Notes: generated by a model not told the origin, from the letters alone. 56,730 bases of DNA from Candidatus Pelagibacterales bacterium (GCA_002715505.1 PAZF01000027.1:1-56730), one strand, 5' to 3'; shown: positions 8,920-17,195, numbered from the stretch's first letter. Translations and numbers: made by a program.

Positions 8920-9396
8920 TTGCCAGGAGATACATATTATATTGAAGAAGCAGAAGTTGATGAAAAAAATATTATTACATGGAATCATGAACTAGAGCAG
9001 GAAAGAAAATCTGCAGTTTTTGATTTAACGAATGATTGTTATTTTAAATTAAACAAAGATATTACTGGCCCTTATCGGATAAAAATAAAATTTGAGGAAT
9101 GGAAGCTGTTCCTATTTATTAAAGACTCTAAAGATAATAAAGTTTATGAAAAAAAATATTTGGTAAGAAGTATAAGACGTATAGTGAGAGACTATCAAAT
9201 AGTTTGTGAAAACTATATACAAGCTATAAAAACTGCACCTCTTAAAAAAATAGAAGCTATAGATGTAGGAAGAAGATCTATCCATGATGAAGGAGCTGAA
9301 ACTTTAATGGAAGTTTTTAAAGAAGATATTGATATTAGTTCAGATACTTCTAGGAGGTTGTTCACTTTGATTAGTATCTTATCAGTAAAAATTTAA
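8920..9396 (+). CDS. UPF0262 family protein
   Basis: The 158-residue protein matches UPF0262, an alphaproteobacterial family of unknown function located between hisD and infA. Typical segments are WNHELEQERKSAVFDL (about 22-37), a central GPYRIKIKFEEWKLFLFI, the LVRSIRRIVRDY helix and AIDVGRRSIHDEGAETL. Translation probably starts at TTG 8920, immediately after the hisD stop, with an AGAGG site seven bases upstream in the hisD end; no ATG fits. In many relatives a low-molecular-weight tyrosine phosphatase gene follows; here infA comes next. Confidence 0.88.
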   Translation: MPGDTYYIEEAEVDEKNIITWNHELEQERKSAVFDLTNDCYFKLNKDITGPYRIKIKFEEWKLFLFIKDSKDNKVYEKKYLVRSIRRIVRDYQIVCENYIQAIKTAPLKKIEAIDVGRRSIHDEGAETLMEVFKEDIDISSDTSRRLFTLISILSVKI

Positions 9397-9400
9397 ATAC

Positions 9401-9429
9401 TTGACCAAATTTACTAAAAATATCATGCT
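9401..9429 (+). promoter_or_regulatory. Candidate promoter for infA
   Basis: TTGACC at 9401-9406 is a near-perfect -35 hexamer. With a 17-bp spacer it is followed by CATGCT (9424-9429), a weak -10 match. The site lies in the 54-bp gap before infA, the first real gap in this operon, so infA may have its own promoter. Confidence 0.35.
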
Positions 9430-9440
9430 TAATAAAATTA

Positions 9441-9447
9441 AAGGAGG
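9441..9447 (+). promoter_or_regulatory. Strong Shine-Dalgarno before infA
   Basis: AAGGAGG ends three bases before the ATG at 9451. It is one of the most complete ribosome binding sites seen in this window, which fits high expression of IF-1. Confidence 0.7.
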
Positions 9448-9450
9448 ATT

Positions 9451-9669
9451 ATGCCTAAAGAAGATGTTTTAGAATATGAAGGAGTAGTATCAGAGATTCT
9501 TCCTAATGCTATGTTTAAGGTTAAATTAGAGAACGGTCACGAAATATTGGCACATACTGCAGGTAGAATGAGAAAGCACAGAATAAGAATATTAGCAGGT
9601 GATAAAGTAATTGTTGAGATGTCTACATACGATTTAACTAAAGGAAGAATTATTTTTAGGCATAAGTAA
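9451..9669 (+). CDS. infA: Translation initiation factor IF-1
   Basis: The 72-residue protein is a full-length IF-1, a single S1/OB-fold domain that binds the 30S A site during initiation. The sequence has the family core [44 protein letters not shown] and the ending [13 protein letters not shown]. It has the strongest ribosome binding site of the cluster and possibly its own promoter. The maf gene begins six bases after the stop. Confidence 0.98.
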   Translation: MPKEDVLEYEGVVSEILPNAMFKVKLENGHEILAHTAGRMRKHRIRILAGDKVIVEMSTYDLTKGRIIFRHK

Positions 9670-9675
9670 AATTTT

Positions 9676-10254
9676 TTGAGTAAAAAAAAAATAGAATTGA
9701 TTTTATCTTCTTCATCAAAAAATAGAGAGTTAATTTTAAAAAAAATAAGAGTTCCTTTTAAGGTATTTACTCCAAAAATCATAGAAGTTGCTTATGATAA
9801 AGAAAAACCACAACATTTATCAAAGAGACTTTCTTTAGAAAAAGCCTTGCAAGCAAAAAAATTATTTAAAAATTCATTTATACTAGCTGCTGATACAGTT
9901 GTTTATTCAAGAACTAAAATAATAGATAAAACTCAAAATGTTAATCAAGCTAAATTAAATCTAATGTCTCTTTCTGGAAGAAGACATCGAGTTTTTACAG
10001 GAGTAACTTTTTTTTCAAATGAGGAAAAGTATTTCCAATATGTTTCTAAATCAGTCGTAAAATTTAAAACCTTACAAGAAAAAGAGATAGATAAATATTT
10101 AAGTTTTAATGAATGGAAAGGTTGTGCTGGATCATATTCTATTCAGGGATTTGCTGAGTCTTTTGTAGAAATGATTTCGGGATCTTTCAGCAATGTAGTT
10201 GGGCTACCTATGCATATAATATATAAATTATTTAAAAATAATAAGCTTATCTGA
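9676..10254 (+). CDS. maf: Maf-like nucleotide pyrophosphatase
   Basis: Maf proteins hydrolyse non-canonical or pyrimidine nucleoside triphosphates and are linked to septum control. The 192-residue product has LILSSSSKNRELIL at the N-terminus, the ILAADTVV motif (about 72-79) with the catalytic Asp, LMSLSGRRHRVFTGVTF, and the GCAGSYSIQGFAESFVEMISGSFSNVVGLP signature near the end. The start is TTG at 9676; no ATG suits the conserved N-terminus. It lies between infA and rlmE with gaps under 10 bp, so it is operonic. Which nucleotide is preferred (dTTP/UTP type or m7GTP type) cannot be read safely. Confidence 0.92.
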   Translation: MSKKKIELILSSSSKNRELILKKIRVPFKVFTPKIIEVAYDKEKPQHLSKRLSLEKALQAKKLFKNSFILAADTVVYSRTKIIDKTQNVNQAKLNLMSLSGRRHRVFTGVTFFSNEEKYFQYVSKSVVKFKTLQEKEIDKYLSFNEWKGCAGSYSIQGFAESFVEMISGSFSNVVGLPMHIIYKLFKNNKLI

Positions 10255-10257
10255 AAA

Positions 10258-10884
10258 ATGTCAAAAAAAACTTTAAGTCAGAATTTATGGTTAAGGAGAA
10301 AAGATTCTGATGTTTTCTTCGAGAAAGCAAAAATATCTGGATTTAGAGCAAGATCTGCATATAAATTATTAGAAATAGAAAATAAGTTTAAAATTCTAAA
10401 AAACAATAAAAATATTGTAGATTTGGGAGCGTCACCTGGAAGCTGGAGCCAAGTATTAGTAAAGAAAAACCTAAATTTAAGTAAAATTAAAATATTTGCG
10501 ATTGACATAAAAGATATTGATCCCATTGAAGGAGTTAAATTCATAAAAAAAGATATTTCTTATATCTTGGAAGGTAATAATTATTTTAAGAAAAATAGTT
10601 TAGATTTAGTATTATCAGATATGGCTCCAAATTCGACTGGCCATAGATTTACAGACCAAGCTAAGGCAAGTAACCTAGCAGAAAAAGCCTTAATTTTTGC
10701 AATAAATTACTTATCTTTTAATGGTAAGTTCGTATGTAAATTATTAGGAGGAAATAATGATAGACTTATAATAAATAGAGCAAAAGAATATTTTAAAACA
10801 ATAAAACTTTTTAAACCAACCTCTAGTAGGAAAGAGTCTAAGGAAATTTATTTGATCTGTCTAAGTTTTAATAATTTACAGTAG
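10258..10884 (+). CDS. rlmE: 23S rRNA (uridine-2552-2'-O)-methyltransferase
   Basis: RlmE (RrmJ/FtsJ) methylates the 2'-OH of U2552 in the 50S A loop using SAM. The 208-residue protein has RARSAYKLLEIENKF (catalytic Lys), the SAM motif VDLGASPGSWSQVL (about 55-68), SDMAPNSTGHRFTDQ with the catalytic Asp, FVCKLLGG with the second Lys, and SKEIYLICLSF with the Glu, completing the K-D-K-E tetrad. It starts 3 bp after maf. Confidence 0.96.
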   Translation: MSKKTLSQNLWLRRKDSDVFFEKAKISGFRARSAYKLLEIENKFKILKNNKNIVDLGASPGSWSQVLVKKNLNLSKIKIFAIDIKDIDPIEGVKFIKKDISYILEGNNYFKKNSLDLVLSDMAPNSTGHRFTDQAKASNLAEKALIFAINYLSFNGKFVCKLLGGNNDRLIINRAKEYFKTIKLFKPTSSRKESKEIYLICLSFNNLQ

Positions 10885-10917
10885 AGAAAAATACTATTAA
10901 ACTTTTTTTTATTAATT

Positions 10918-12381
10918 ATGAAATTATCTCAATCACTTACTTTCGATGATGTTTTAATAAGACCGGGTTACTCTAGTATTATGCCTAGGGAAGTTGAAAC
11001 CAAGACAAAGTTTTCATCTGAAATAGAAATCAATATTCCAATTATATCAGCAGCTATGGATACAGTCACTGACGGAAGGCTTGCTATCTCAATTTCTCAG
11101 TGTGGAGGAATTGGTGTTATCCATAAAAATAACTCTATAGAAGATCAAGTTATAGAAGTAATCAAAGTAAAAAAGTATGAGTCTGGAATGGTAGTAGATC
11201 CAGTTACAATTTCCGAAGAGTCTACCTTATTTAACTTAATGGAATTAAAAAAGAAATACAATATTTCTGGTTTTCCAGTAGTAGATAAAAATAATAAAGT
11301 AGTTGGAATTATTACTAATCGTGATGTTCGTTTTTCTAAAAATCTTAAACAACCCATTAAAGAACTTATGACAAAAACTAAACTAATAACATCTGAAAAG
11401 GGTATATCAATAAAAAAAGCCTCTGACATTCTTAGAAAGAATAAAATAGAAAAATTAATAATTATAGATAAATATAAAAGATGTAAAGGATTGATAACGG
11501 TAACAGATATTGAAAAATCAGAAAAATATCCTTTAGCTACAAAAGACAATATTGGAAGACTTAGGGTAGCTGCTGCAATAGGAGTAGGAGAGGATGGATT
11601 AGATAGAGCTGAAAGATTAGTAGAGGCAGGTGTAGATGCATTAGTTTTAGATACAGCCCATGCACATTCTAAAAGAGTCATAGATACTATAAAAGAGCTT
11701 AAGAAAAAATTTAAAGATAGAGTCCAAATAGTTGCTGGTAATATTGCGACCTCTGAAGCAGCTTCAGAACTTATAAAATATCCTATCAATGGAATTAAAG
11801 TTGGAATAGGCCCAGGTTCTATTTGTACTACTAGAGTTATAGCTGGAGTAGGAGTGCCACAATTTAGTGCTATTGTGGAAGTTTACAAGCAGAGTAAGAA
11901 AAAAAATATACCTATAATAGCTGATGGAGGCGTTAGATATTCTGGGGATGTAGCTAAGGCCATAGGTGCGGGGGCAGATAGTGTGATGATTGGTTCTTTA
12001 TTAGCAGGGACAGAAGAGTCTCCAGGGGAAGTTTTTCTTTATCAAGGTAGATCTTATAAATCTTACAGAGGAATGGGATCTTTAGCAGCAATGGAAAGGG
12101 GTTCCTCTGATAGATACTTTCAACAAGATGTTGAAGATAAATTAAAATTTGTTCCAGAAGGAGTTGAGGGAAGAGTTCCTTACAAAGGAGCAGCTTCCGA
12201 GGTAATATTTCAATTGGTAGGTGGTTTAAGAGCTGCAATGGGATATACCGGAAATAAAAATATTAAAGAGATGAAAAACAAATGTTCGTTTATAAAAATT
12301 ACACAAGCTGGCTTCAAAGAAAGTCATATTCATGACATTGCGGTAACTAGAGAAGCTCCAAACTACAAAACAGAAAAATAA
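10918..12381 (+). CDS. guaB: Inosine-5'-monophosphate dehydrogenase
   Basis: IMPDH oxidises IMP to XMP with NAD, the rate-limiting step toward GMP. The 487-residue protein has an N-terminal barrel part ([15 protein letters not shown]), two CBS domains (about 90-200) and the catalytic loop [18 protein letters not shown] with Cys303. [31 protein letters not shown] binds phosphate, and a flap with [10 protein letters not shown] follows. The length is normal. It precedes rsmB by 1 bp, and guaA follows two genes later, so the two GMP branch enzymes share an operon. Confidence 0.98.
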   Translation: MKLSQSLTFDDVLIRPGYSSIMPREVETKTKFSSEIEINIPIISAAMDTVTDGRLAISISQCGGIGVIHKNNSIEDQVIEVIKVKKYESGMVVDPVTISEESTLFNLMELKKKYNISGFPVVDKNNKVVGIITNRDVRFSKNLKQPIKELMTKTKLITSEKGISIKKASDILRKNKIEKLIIIDKYKRCKGLITVTDIEKSEKYPLATKDNIGRLRVAAAIGVGEDGLDRAERLVEAGVDALVLDTAHAHSKRVIDTIKELKKKFKDRVQIVAGNIATSEAASELIKYPINGIKVGIGPGSICTTRVIAGVGVPQFSAIVEVYKQSKKKNIPIIADGGVRYSGDVAKAIGAGADSVMIGSLLAGTEESPGEVFLYQGRSYKSYRGMGSLAAMERGSSDRYFQQDVEDKLKFVPEGVEGRVPYKGAASEVIFQLVGGLRAAMGYTGNKNIKEMKNKCSFIKITQAGFKESHIHDIAVTREAPNYKTEK

Positions 12382-12382
12382 T

Positions 12383-13639
12383 ATGAAAAAAGGAGCTATT
12401 ATTGCTTCTTCAATAGAATTGGTTTCTCAAATATTAACCAGTAATACAAAAATTAAATTTATAATAAGTAGTTTTTTTAGAAAAAATAAATTTGCTGGTT
12501 CTAAAGATAAAAATAATATAAAAGAATTAGTTTTTAAGTTTCTTAAAAACTATTTTACTCTAAAAGCTATATGTATAAATAATCATATTAAATTCTCTGA
12601 CAGAAATGCAATGTTACTATTATATTTTTCTAAAAATAAAGATAAAAATTTAAATGAAATTTATGAAGGAAGGTTTTCTATCAAACCTGAATTCGAAGAC
12701 AAGAGAATTCATAGTTACGCCACATCACTTGAACATGATATTATCCCTAGTCTTCCCAATTGGCTTGAAGAAAAGTTATCATTTGAGTTTAAAACAAAGA
12801 AAAAAAATAATTTTGAGTCTATTCTAAACGAGCCAAGGTTTGATATTAGAGTAAATAATAGTGTGATAGCGAGAGATAAAGTATCTAATTTATTATTACA
12901 AAATAATATATTATCAAAAAAAACCAATTTTTCACCTTTAGGTATAACTATAGAAAAAAGGGTTTTAGAAAAAGAAATAAAAAAAATCAAGCAAAACTTT
13001 TTTGAGGTTCAAGATGAAGGGTCTCAGATAGTAACAATCTTATCTGGTGCTAAAAGTGGCATGAGAGTATTAGATTACTGTGCAGGGAAAGGAACAAAAA
13101 CCCTAGCAATATTCAACGAAATGAAAGGAATTGGAGATATTTATGTTAATGATATAGATGAAAATAGGCTAAGATTGTTAAGAAAAAGACTCGCATTTTT
13201 AAAAATAGATAACGAAGCTAATACTTTTAGTGATAAAAAAAAATTTGAAAGTTATTTCGATTTAATATTGTTAGACGTACCATGCTCAGGTTCAGGTATA
13301 TGGAGAAGAAGGCCAGAATCCATTATAAGATTAAACAAAAATGAGTATAAAAAAAATACTGAAATTCAAATCGATCTATTAAATAAGGTTGTTAAATATT
13401 GTAAAAAAGGTGGGATAATTTCCTATATTACATGTTCTATCTTTAAGGATGAAAATGAAAATCAAATTAAAAAATTTTTAGCAAATAATAAAGCTTTCAA
13501 AATATTAGATATAAATCTAATATTAAAAAATAAATTTAATCATACTAATTTAAATAGTTCTTATAAATGGTTAACAATTACGCCAAGCTTTTTAAATTCT
13601 GATGGTTTTTTTATTTGTTTGTTAAAGAAGTATGCTTAG
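12383..13639 (+). CDS. rsmB: RsmB/Fmu-type RNA cytosine-5 methyltransferase
   Basis: The 418-residue SAM-dependent enzyme has the RsmB/NOP2 arrangement: an N-terminal helical region (about 1-150), a substrate-binding linker, then the catalytic fold. SAM motif I is VLDYCAGKGTKTLA (from about 230), motif IV is LDVPCSGSGIWRRRPES with the PC cysteine, and motif VI is SYITCSIFKDENENQI with the catalytic TC cysteine. Both cysteines of the m5C mechanism are kept. The family modifies 16S rRNA C967 in E. coli; the exact target here is inferred. It lies between guaB and guaA, a usual alphaproteobacterial placement. Confidence 0.88.
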   Translation: MKKGAIIASSIELVSQILTSNTKIKFIISSFFRKNKFAGSKDKNNIKELVFKFLKNYFTLKAICINNHIKFSDRNAMLLLYFSKNKDKNLNEIYEGRFSIKPEFEDKRIHSYATSLEHDIIPSLPNWLEEKLSFEFKTKKKNNFESILNEPRFDIRVNNSVIARDKVSNLLLQNNILSKKTNFSPLGITIEKRVLEKEIKKIKQNFFEVQDEGSQIVTILSGAKSGMRVLDYCAGKGTKTLAIFNEMKGIGDIYVNDIDENRLRLLRKRLAFLKIDNEANTFSDKKKFESYFDLILLDVPCSGSGIWRRRPESIIRLNKNEYKKNTEIQIDLLNKVVKYCKKGGIISYITCSIFKDENENQIKKFLANNKAFKILDINLILKNKFNHTNLNSSYKWLTITPSFLNSDGFFICLLKKYA

Positions 13640-14087
13640 AAAAATTTTAAAAATCTTTATTTATTTATTTTTTATTAATAGTTTATATGCTGCTAAAGAA
13701 GGATCTGGGTATAATCGTGGATTGAAAAAAAATATAATATCTAAAATCACAAAAAATTTAGATAATAACAATTATGAAAAAGCCATATCTTTATTAAAGG
13801 TAGAAATAGCAAAAGATAAAAAAAATGCAGAGTTGTACAACCTAATGGGGTATGCATATAGAAATTTAAACAATTTTGATTTGTCCATAAAGAACTATAA
13901 AAAGGCATTAAATATTAAGCCAAATCACTTAGGTGTACATAATTATATAGGCATAGCTTATTTAAGAATAGGAAACCTGTATAAAGCGAAAGTGCATTTA
14001 CTAAAACTTAGAGAATTGTGTAAGGGAAAGTGTAATGAGTATAAAAATCTTAAAAAAGAACTAAGCGATAATAAAAAAAATGAATAA
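13632..14087 (+). CDS. Exported TPR protein, 151 aa
   Basis: A small protein with a Sec-type signal peptide (RKILKIFIYLFFINSLYA, cleavage near Ala20-Ala21) followed by tetratricopeptide repeats. Two are clear: AELYNLMGYAYRNLNNFDLS (about 59-78) and the next at LGVHNYIGIAYLRIGNLYKA. A Cys pair (CKGKC, about 131-135) may form a disulfide in the periplasm. TPR domains mediate protein-protein contacts; no partner can be named. The start overlaps rsmB by 8 bp and the stop overlaps guaA by 8 bp, so it is coupled to both neighbours although its function is not obviously related. Confidence 0.8.
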   Translation: MLRKILKIFIYLFFINSLYAAKEGSGYNRGLKKNIISKITKNLDNNNYEKAISLLKVEIAKDKKNAELYNLMGYAYRNLNNFDLSIKNYKKALNIKPNHLGVHNYIGIAYLRIGNLYKAKVHLLKLRELCKGKCNEYKNLKKELSDNKKNE

Positions 14088-15636
14088 TAATTTGAAAAAA
14101 GTTTTAGTAGTTGATTACGGAAGTCAAACTACACAACTAATTATAAGAAGAGTAAGAGAGATTGGTATGTATTGTGAAATGATTACTTATAATATATTAC
14201 CTTCTTATATTAAAAAAAATAAGCCTCAAGCTATAATACTATCTGGAGGACCTGCTTCCTCTTTTGAAAAAAAATCTCCAAAAATCGACAGTAACATATT
14301 TAATTTAGGAATACCTATATTAGGCATATGTTACGGTATGCAGATAACATGTCAAATTTTAGGTGGTAAAGTGAAAAATACCAAGAAAAGAGAGTTCGGA
14401 AAAGCAGAAATAAAATTACTAAAAAGCAGTTTGCTTTTTGAAAATGTAGGAAAAACTAAACTTTCTTCTCAGGTATGGATGAGTCATGGTGATGAAGTTA
14501 CTGATCTACCTGAAGGATTTATAAAGTTAGCTACTACTGAAAAAAATAACATTGCTTCTATTGGAAATTTAAAAAAAAAAATATACGGTCTACAGTTTCA
14601 TCCAGAAGTTATACATACAATTAAAGGAAAGTTAATTATTGAAAACTTTTTAATGAGAATATGTAAATTAAAAAAAAACTGGAAAATGGAAAACTTTCTA
14701 GAAAGTCAAATATTGAAGATAAAGAATATGGTAAAAGAAGAAAAAGTAATATGTGGTTTATCTGGAGGAGTAGATTCATCAGTAGTTGCTGCTTTATTGA
14801 GTAAAGCTATTGGAAAAAAATTAATATGTATTTTTGTTAATCATGGGTTCTTAAGAAAAGATGAGGAAAAAGAAGTTATTATAAACTTTAAAAAATATAT
14901 GAACTCTAAACTTATATATATTAACGCTAAATCTTCTTTTTTTAAGAAACTTAGAAATGTAACTGATCCAGAAAAAAAACGTAAGGTTATTGGGAGGGAA
15001 TTTGTAAGAATATTTGAGATAGAAGCAAAAAAAATAAAGAATGCTAAATTCTTAGCCCAAGGGACCTTGTATCCAGATGTTATAGAGTCTAAAAAAATAG
15101 ATGGGGCAGGAAGTAAGGCAATAAAGTCTCATCATAATGTAGGAGGGCTTCCTAAAAGATTAAATTTAAAGTTAATAGAACCTTTAAGAGAATTGTTTAA
15201 AGATGAGGTAAGAGAATTAGGAAAAGAATTAGGTTTACCTAGGAATATAATTCAAAGACATCCGTTTCCAGGCCCTGGGCTGTCAATTAGAATACCAGGA
15301 AAAATTACAAATAAAAAAATAAATATTTTAAAAGAAGCAGATAAAATTTATATAGATGAGCTTCTTAAAAATAATCTATATAATAAAATATGGCAGGCAT
15401 TCTGTGTTCTTTTACCTGTAAAAAGTGTAGGGGTTATGGGAGACAGTAGATCTTATGAATACACAGTATCTATCAGAGCTATTACCTCTACTGATGGTAT
15501 GACAGCAGACATCTATTATTTTAGAGAAGAATTTTTGAAAAAGCTTTCTGGAAGAATTATAGGGGAAGTTAACGGAGTCAACAGGATTTTATTTGATATA
15601 ACTAGCAAGCCTCCGGCTACAATTGAGTGGGAATAA
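14080..15636 (+). CDS. guaA: GMP synthase (glutamine-hydrolysing)
   Basis: GuaA aminates XMP to GMP. The 518-residue protein has the class I glutaminase domain (nucleophile Cys84 in LGICYGMQ, FHPEV His/Glu near 175-177). The ATP-pyrophosphatase domain carries the P-loop GLSGGVDSSVVAALL (about 224-238), and the dimerisation domain includes RHPFPGPGLSIRIPG and the invariant end PPATIEWE. The length is normal. It closes the long forward operon. Its last 21 bases and the following 25 recur about 1.5 kb downstream (17150-17195), which marks the gene end as the attachment site of an inserted segment. Confidence 0.98.
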   Translation: MNNNLKKVLVVDYGSQTTQLIIRRVREIGMYCEMITYNILPSYIKKNKPQAIILSGGPASSFEKKSPKIDSNIFNLGIPILGICYGMQITCQILGGKVKNTKKREFGKAEIKLLKSSLLFENVGKTKLSSQVWMSHGDEVTDLPEGFIKLATTEKNNIASIGNLKKKIYGLQFHPEVIHTIKGKLIIENFLMRICKLKKNWKMENFLESQILKIKNMVKEEKVICGLSGGVDSSVVAALLSKAIGKKLICIFVNHGFLRKDEEKEVIINFKKYMNSKLIYINAKSSFFKKLRNVTDPEKKRKVIGREFVRIFEIEAKKIKNAKFLAQGTLYPDVIESKKIDGAGSKAIKSHHNVGGLPKRLNLKLIEPLRELFKDEVRELGKELGLPRNIIQRHPFPGPGLSIRIPGKITNKKINILKEADKIYIDELLKNNLYNKIWQAFCVLLPVKSVGVMGDSRSYEYTVSIRAITSTDGMTADIYYFREEFLKKLSGRIIGEVNGVNRILFDITSKPPATIEWE

Positions 15637-15661
15637 TTTCTAAAAAAATAGTCAATAAAAA
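15616..15661 (+). repeat. Left attachment-site copy (end of functional guaA)
   Basis: This copy covers the last six sense codons of guaA (ATIEWE), its TAA and 25 following bases. It aligns without gaps to 17150-17195. In the coding part only three bases differ, all at third codon positions (GCT/GCA, ACA/ACT, GAA/GAG). Five mismatches lie in the 25 bases after the stop. Confidence 0.75.
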
Positions 15662-15680
15662 CAATAACTTAATTTCAGAG

Positions 15681-15690
15681 TTACCAAGTA
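15681..15690 (+). repeat. TTACCAAGTA repeat, left end, copy 1
   Basis: This 10-mer lies about 20 bp inside the left attachment copy. It recurs in the same orientation at 15765-15774 and 17103-17112, and with its last base changed at 17092-17101. It is a candidate arm-type recombinase site. The same word also occurs by chance elsewhere in the window, for example at 29101, so the clustering is the evidence. Confidence 0.45.
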
Positions 15691-15764
15691 CTGCAACTAT
15701 AGCGAAGAATGATTGCAAAACTAAATTATTGTTCGAAAACAGGGAAAAATGATACAAAAAATTG

Positions 15765-15774
15765 TTACCAAGTA
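15765..15774 (+). repeat. TTACCAAGTA repeat, left end, copy 2
   Basis: Second left-side copy, 84 bp from the first, in the same orientation, within ATTGTTACCAAGTAATTTCA. It is a candidate arm-type site of the guaA-integrated segment. Confidence 0.45.
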
Positions 15775-15856
15775 ATTTCATAAAAAACAACTAAGTTTCC
15801 ACATTTTCTTCACGCATATCTTCATTTTTACATATACATTTTGAGGAAGTTTTAAG

Positions 15857-16048
15857 TTACTTGCCTGGAAATTTAAATGAAAAATTTATTTTCTTTTCTG
15901 CATTCAAACATTCTACTTTACTAGAATAAAAAAGTCTTAATTCAATTTCTTTTGTTTCTAGAGTAGAACTAAAAGAACTAAGTTCTATAAATATTATATC
16001 ATCTGGTTTTAAAAATTTTTCTATTAAATTTTTATATTTAAGATTAAA
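15857..16048 (-). pseudogene. Probable C-terminal gene fragment without a start
   Basis: On the minus strand a frame of 63 sense codons runs to the TAA at 15857-15859 with no ATG, GTG or TTG near its 5' end. The peptide looks like real protein, with a hydrophobic strand PDDIIFIELSSFSS followed by ETKEIELRLFYSS and ending INFSFKFPGK, not like AT-rich noise. I recognise no family. It lies inside the guaA-bounded segment, so it may be the remains of former cargo. It fills part of the 442-bp gap between guaA and the next gene; otherwise that gap holds only the repeats listed. Confidence 0.35.
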
Positions 16049-16078
16049 TTAAATATAATTATATTAAAGAGAGGTTAT

Positions 16079-17014
16079 ATGAAAATTATTTTATTTTTAA
16101 TCTTAGCAATCAATTTTTTTAAATTGAATGCAATTGATCTGGGTGATATAGGTGACTCTATAAAAAAAGATCTAGGTGGTATAGTTGATGAGTTGAAAAA
16201 TGAATTAGAAGAAACTGATGCTAAAAATAAGGAAGGTATCAATAACAACAATTCTAATCTTGAAAGAATGGACTGTATTTTCAAGGGAAAACATTTAGAA
16301 AAAAATGTTAGAGTTTTAGGGAAAGCACGATGTGATGAATTGCAAGCAGAATGGAAAAAAGAGGAACTAGAAAAAGAAAAGTTAGCGAAACAAAAAATTA
16401 AAGAGAGCCAGCAACAAGCATTAGAAAAAGAAAAACGTGAAGAAAAAAAGAGAGAAACTGCTGCTAAAAATGCAAACGCTAAGAATGCTAAAATAGAACA
16501 AATAAAAAATTCTCGTAAAGATAAAACAGGTAAATGGGGTTTTAATTTTCAAATGAATCATCCAGAAGCAGAAAAAGTATGCAACCAAGGAAATATTGCT
16601 CCATTAAATTTTAATTGTAATATAAACGGCAAACAAATTGTTTTAAAATTTTCAAACTTATTAGACGATAATAGACCTTTCGATGAAGCATATATTGATA
16701 GAATTTCGCTTAGCATGGGATTATATACAAAAGATAGTTTTAATAAAACTTACGAAAAACTTTCTAGTAAATATAAACTCTTATATAAACCATCTGGAGA
16801 AGATCAAGAAAATTATAAAAAAGGTTTTATGCCACTAAATTATTATTTTAAAAATAGGTTTAATGAAGATGCTCCTAAGTATATAGGTTTGGAGGTTCGG
16901 CCTGTTAATAAAAAGAATTCTTTTATGTATGTTCATTATTTAGATAAAAACTATTTCGTGAATAATATACAAAAAAATAAAGAGAAAAAAAATGAAGTCT
17001 TAGACGATTTATAG
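16079..17014 (+). CDS. Exported protein of unknown function, coiled coil plus C-terminal domain
   Basis: The 311-residue protein starts with a Sec signal peptide (KIILFLILAINFFKLNA, cleavage near residue 18). A short amphipathic stretch follows (DIGDSIKKDLGGIVDELKNEL), then a long Glu/Lys/Ala-rich coiled coil (about 95-150), and a C-terminal globular domain beginning at GKWGFNF (about 158). Four cysteines lie in two pairs (MDC...ARC near 62-82; VCNQGN...FNC near 170-181) and could form periplasmic disulfides. A good AGAGAGG site precedes the ATG. I recognise no domain. It is the only intact gene between the two guaA-end copies, so it is the cargo of that segment. The C-terminus is Lys/Asn-rich. 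Confidence 0.72.
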   Translation: MKIILFLILAINFFKLNAIDLGDIGDSIKKDLGGIVDELKNELEETDAKNKEGINNNNSNLERMDCIFKGKHLEKNVRVLGKARCDELQAEWKKEELEKEKLAKQKIKESQQQALEKEKREEKKRETAAKNANAKNAKIEQIKNSRKDKTGKWGFNFQMNHPEAEKVCNQGNIAPLNFNCNINGKQIVLKFSNLLDDNRPFDEAYIDRISLSMGLYTKDSFNKTYEKLSSKYKLLYKPSGEDQENYKKGFMPLNYYFKNRFNEDAPKYIGLEVRPVNKKNSFMYVHYLDKNYFVNNIQKNKEKKNEVLDDL

Positions 17015-17091
17015 TAATAAATTTATTATATAATATTTCTTTCCTTTGGAGAATAAGTTGCTGATTTTTTATACATTATTGGAAAACTTTA

Positions 17092-17112
17092 TTACCAAGT
17101 TGTTACCAAGTA
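17092..17112 (+). repeat. Tandem TTACCAAGT repeats at the right end
   Basis: Two copies in direct tandem: TTACCAAGT (17092-17100) and TTACCAAGTA (17103-17112), separated by two bases. They lie about 38-58 bp inside the right attachment copy and match the two left-side copies in sequence and orientation. Candidate arm-type recombinase sites. Confidence 0.5.
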
Positions 17113-17149
17113 AAAATGAAACCAATACTGACAGTAGATTACAGAGAAT

Positions 17150-17195
17150 GCAACTATTGAGTGGGAGTAATTTCATTAAAAATAGATAATAAAAA
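17150..17195 (+). repeat. Right attachment-site copy (displaced guaA end)
   Basis: GCA ACT ATT GAG TGG GAG TAA at 17150-17170 again encodes ATIEWE-stop, but no GMP synthase frame leads into it. A further 25 bases also match the sequence after guaA. This is the expected trace of the original gene end displaced by an insertion that brought its own guaA tail. Confidence 0.75.

Larger units (their letters stand above)
15616..17195. mobile_element. Cryptic mini-element integrated at the guaA 3' end
   Basis: The segment is bounded by two direct 46-bp copies of the guaA terminus (15616-15661 and 17150-17195, exactly 1534 bp apart, 38/46 identical without gaps). Just inside both ends lie copies of TTACCAAGT (15681, 15765 on the left; 17092, 17103 on the right), placed like arm-type sites of a tyrosine recombinase. 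Cargo is one exported protein gene (16079-17014) and a probable gene fragment (15857-16048, minus). No integrase, transposase or replication gene fits inside. The 3' end of guaA is a known integration site for genomic islands. I infer a decayed or non-autonomous island moved in trans; mobility is not shown. Confidence 0.65.

Noticed and set aside
11145-12238. Long minus-strand frames inside guaB
   Set aside because: They are antisense shadows with low-complexity Ser/Leu-rich translations opposite a clearly conserved gene.
15637-16078. A tRNA as the integration target near guaA
   Set aside because: No cloverleaf or T-loop sequence is visible; the repeat matches the guaA coding end instead.
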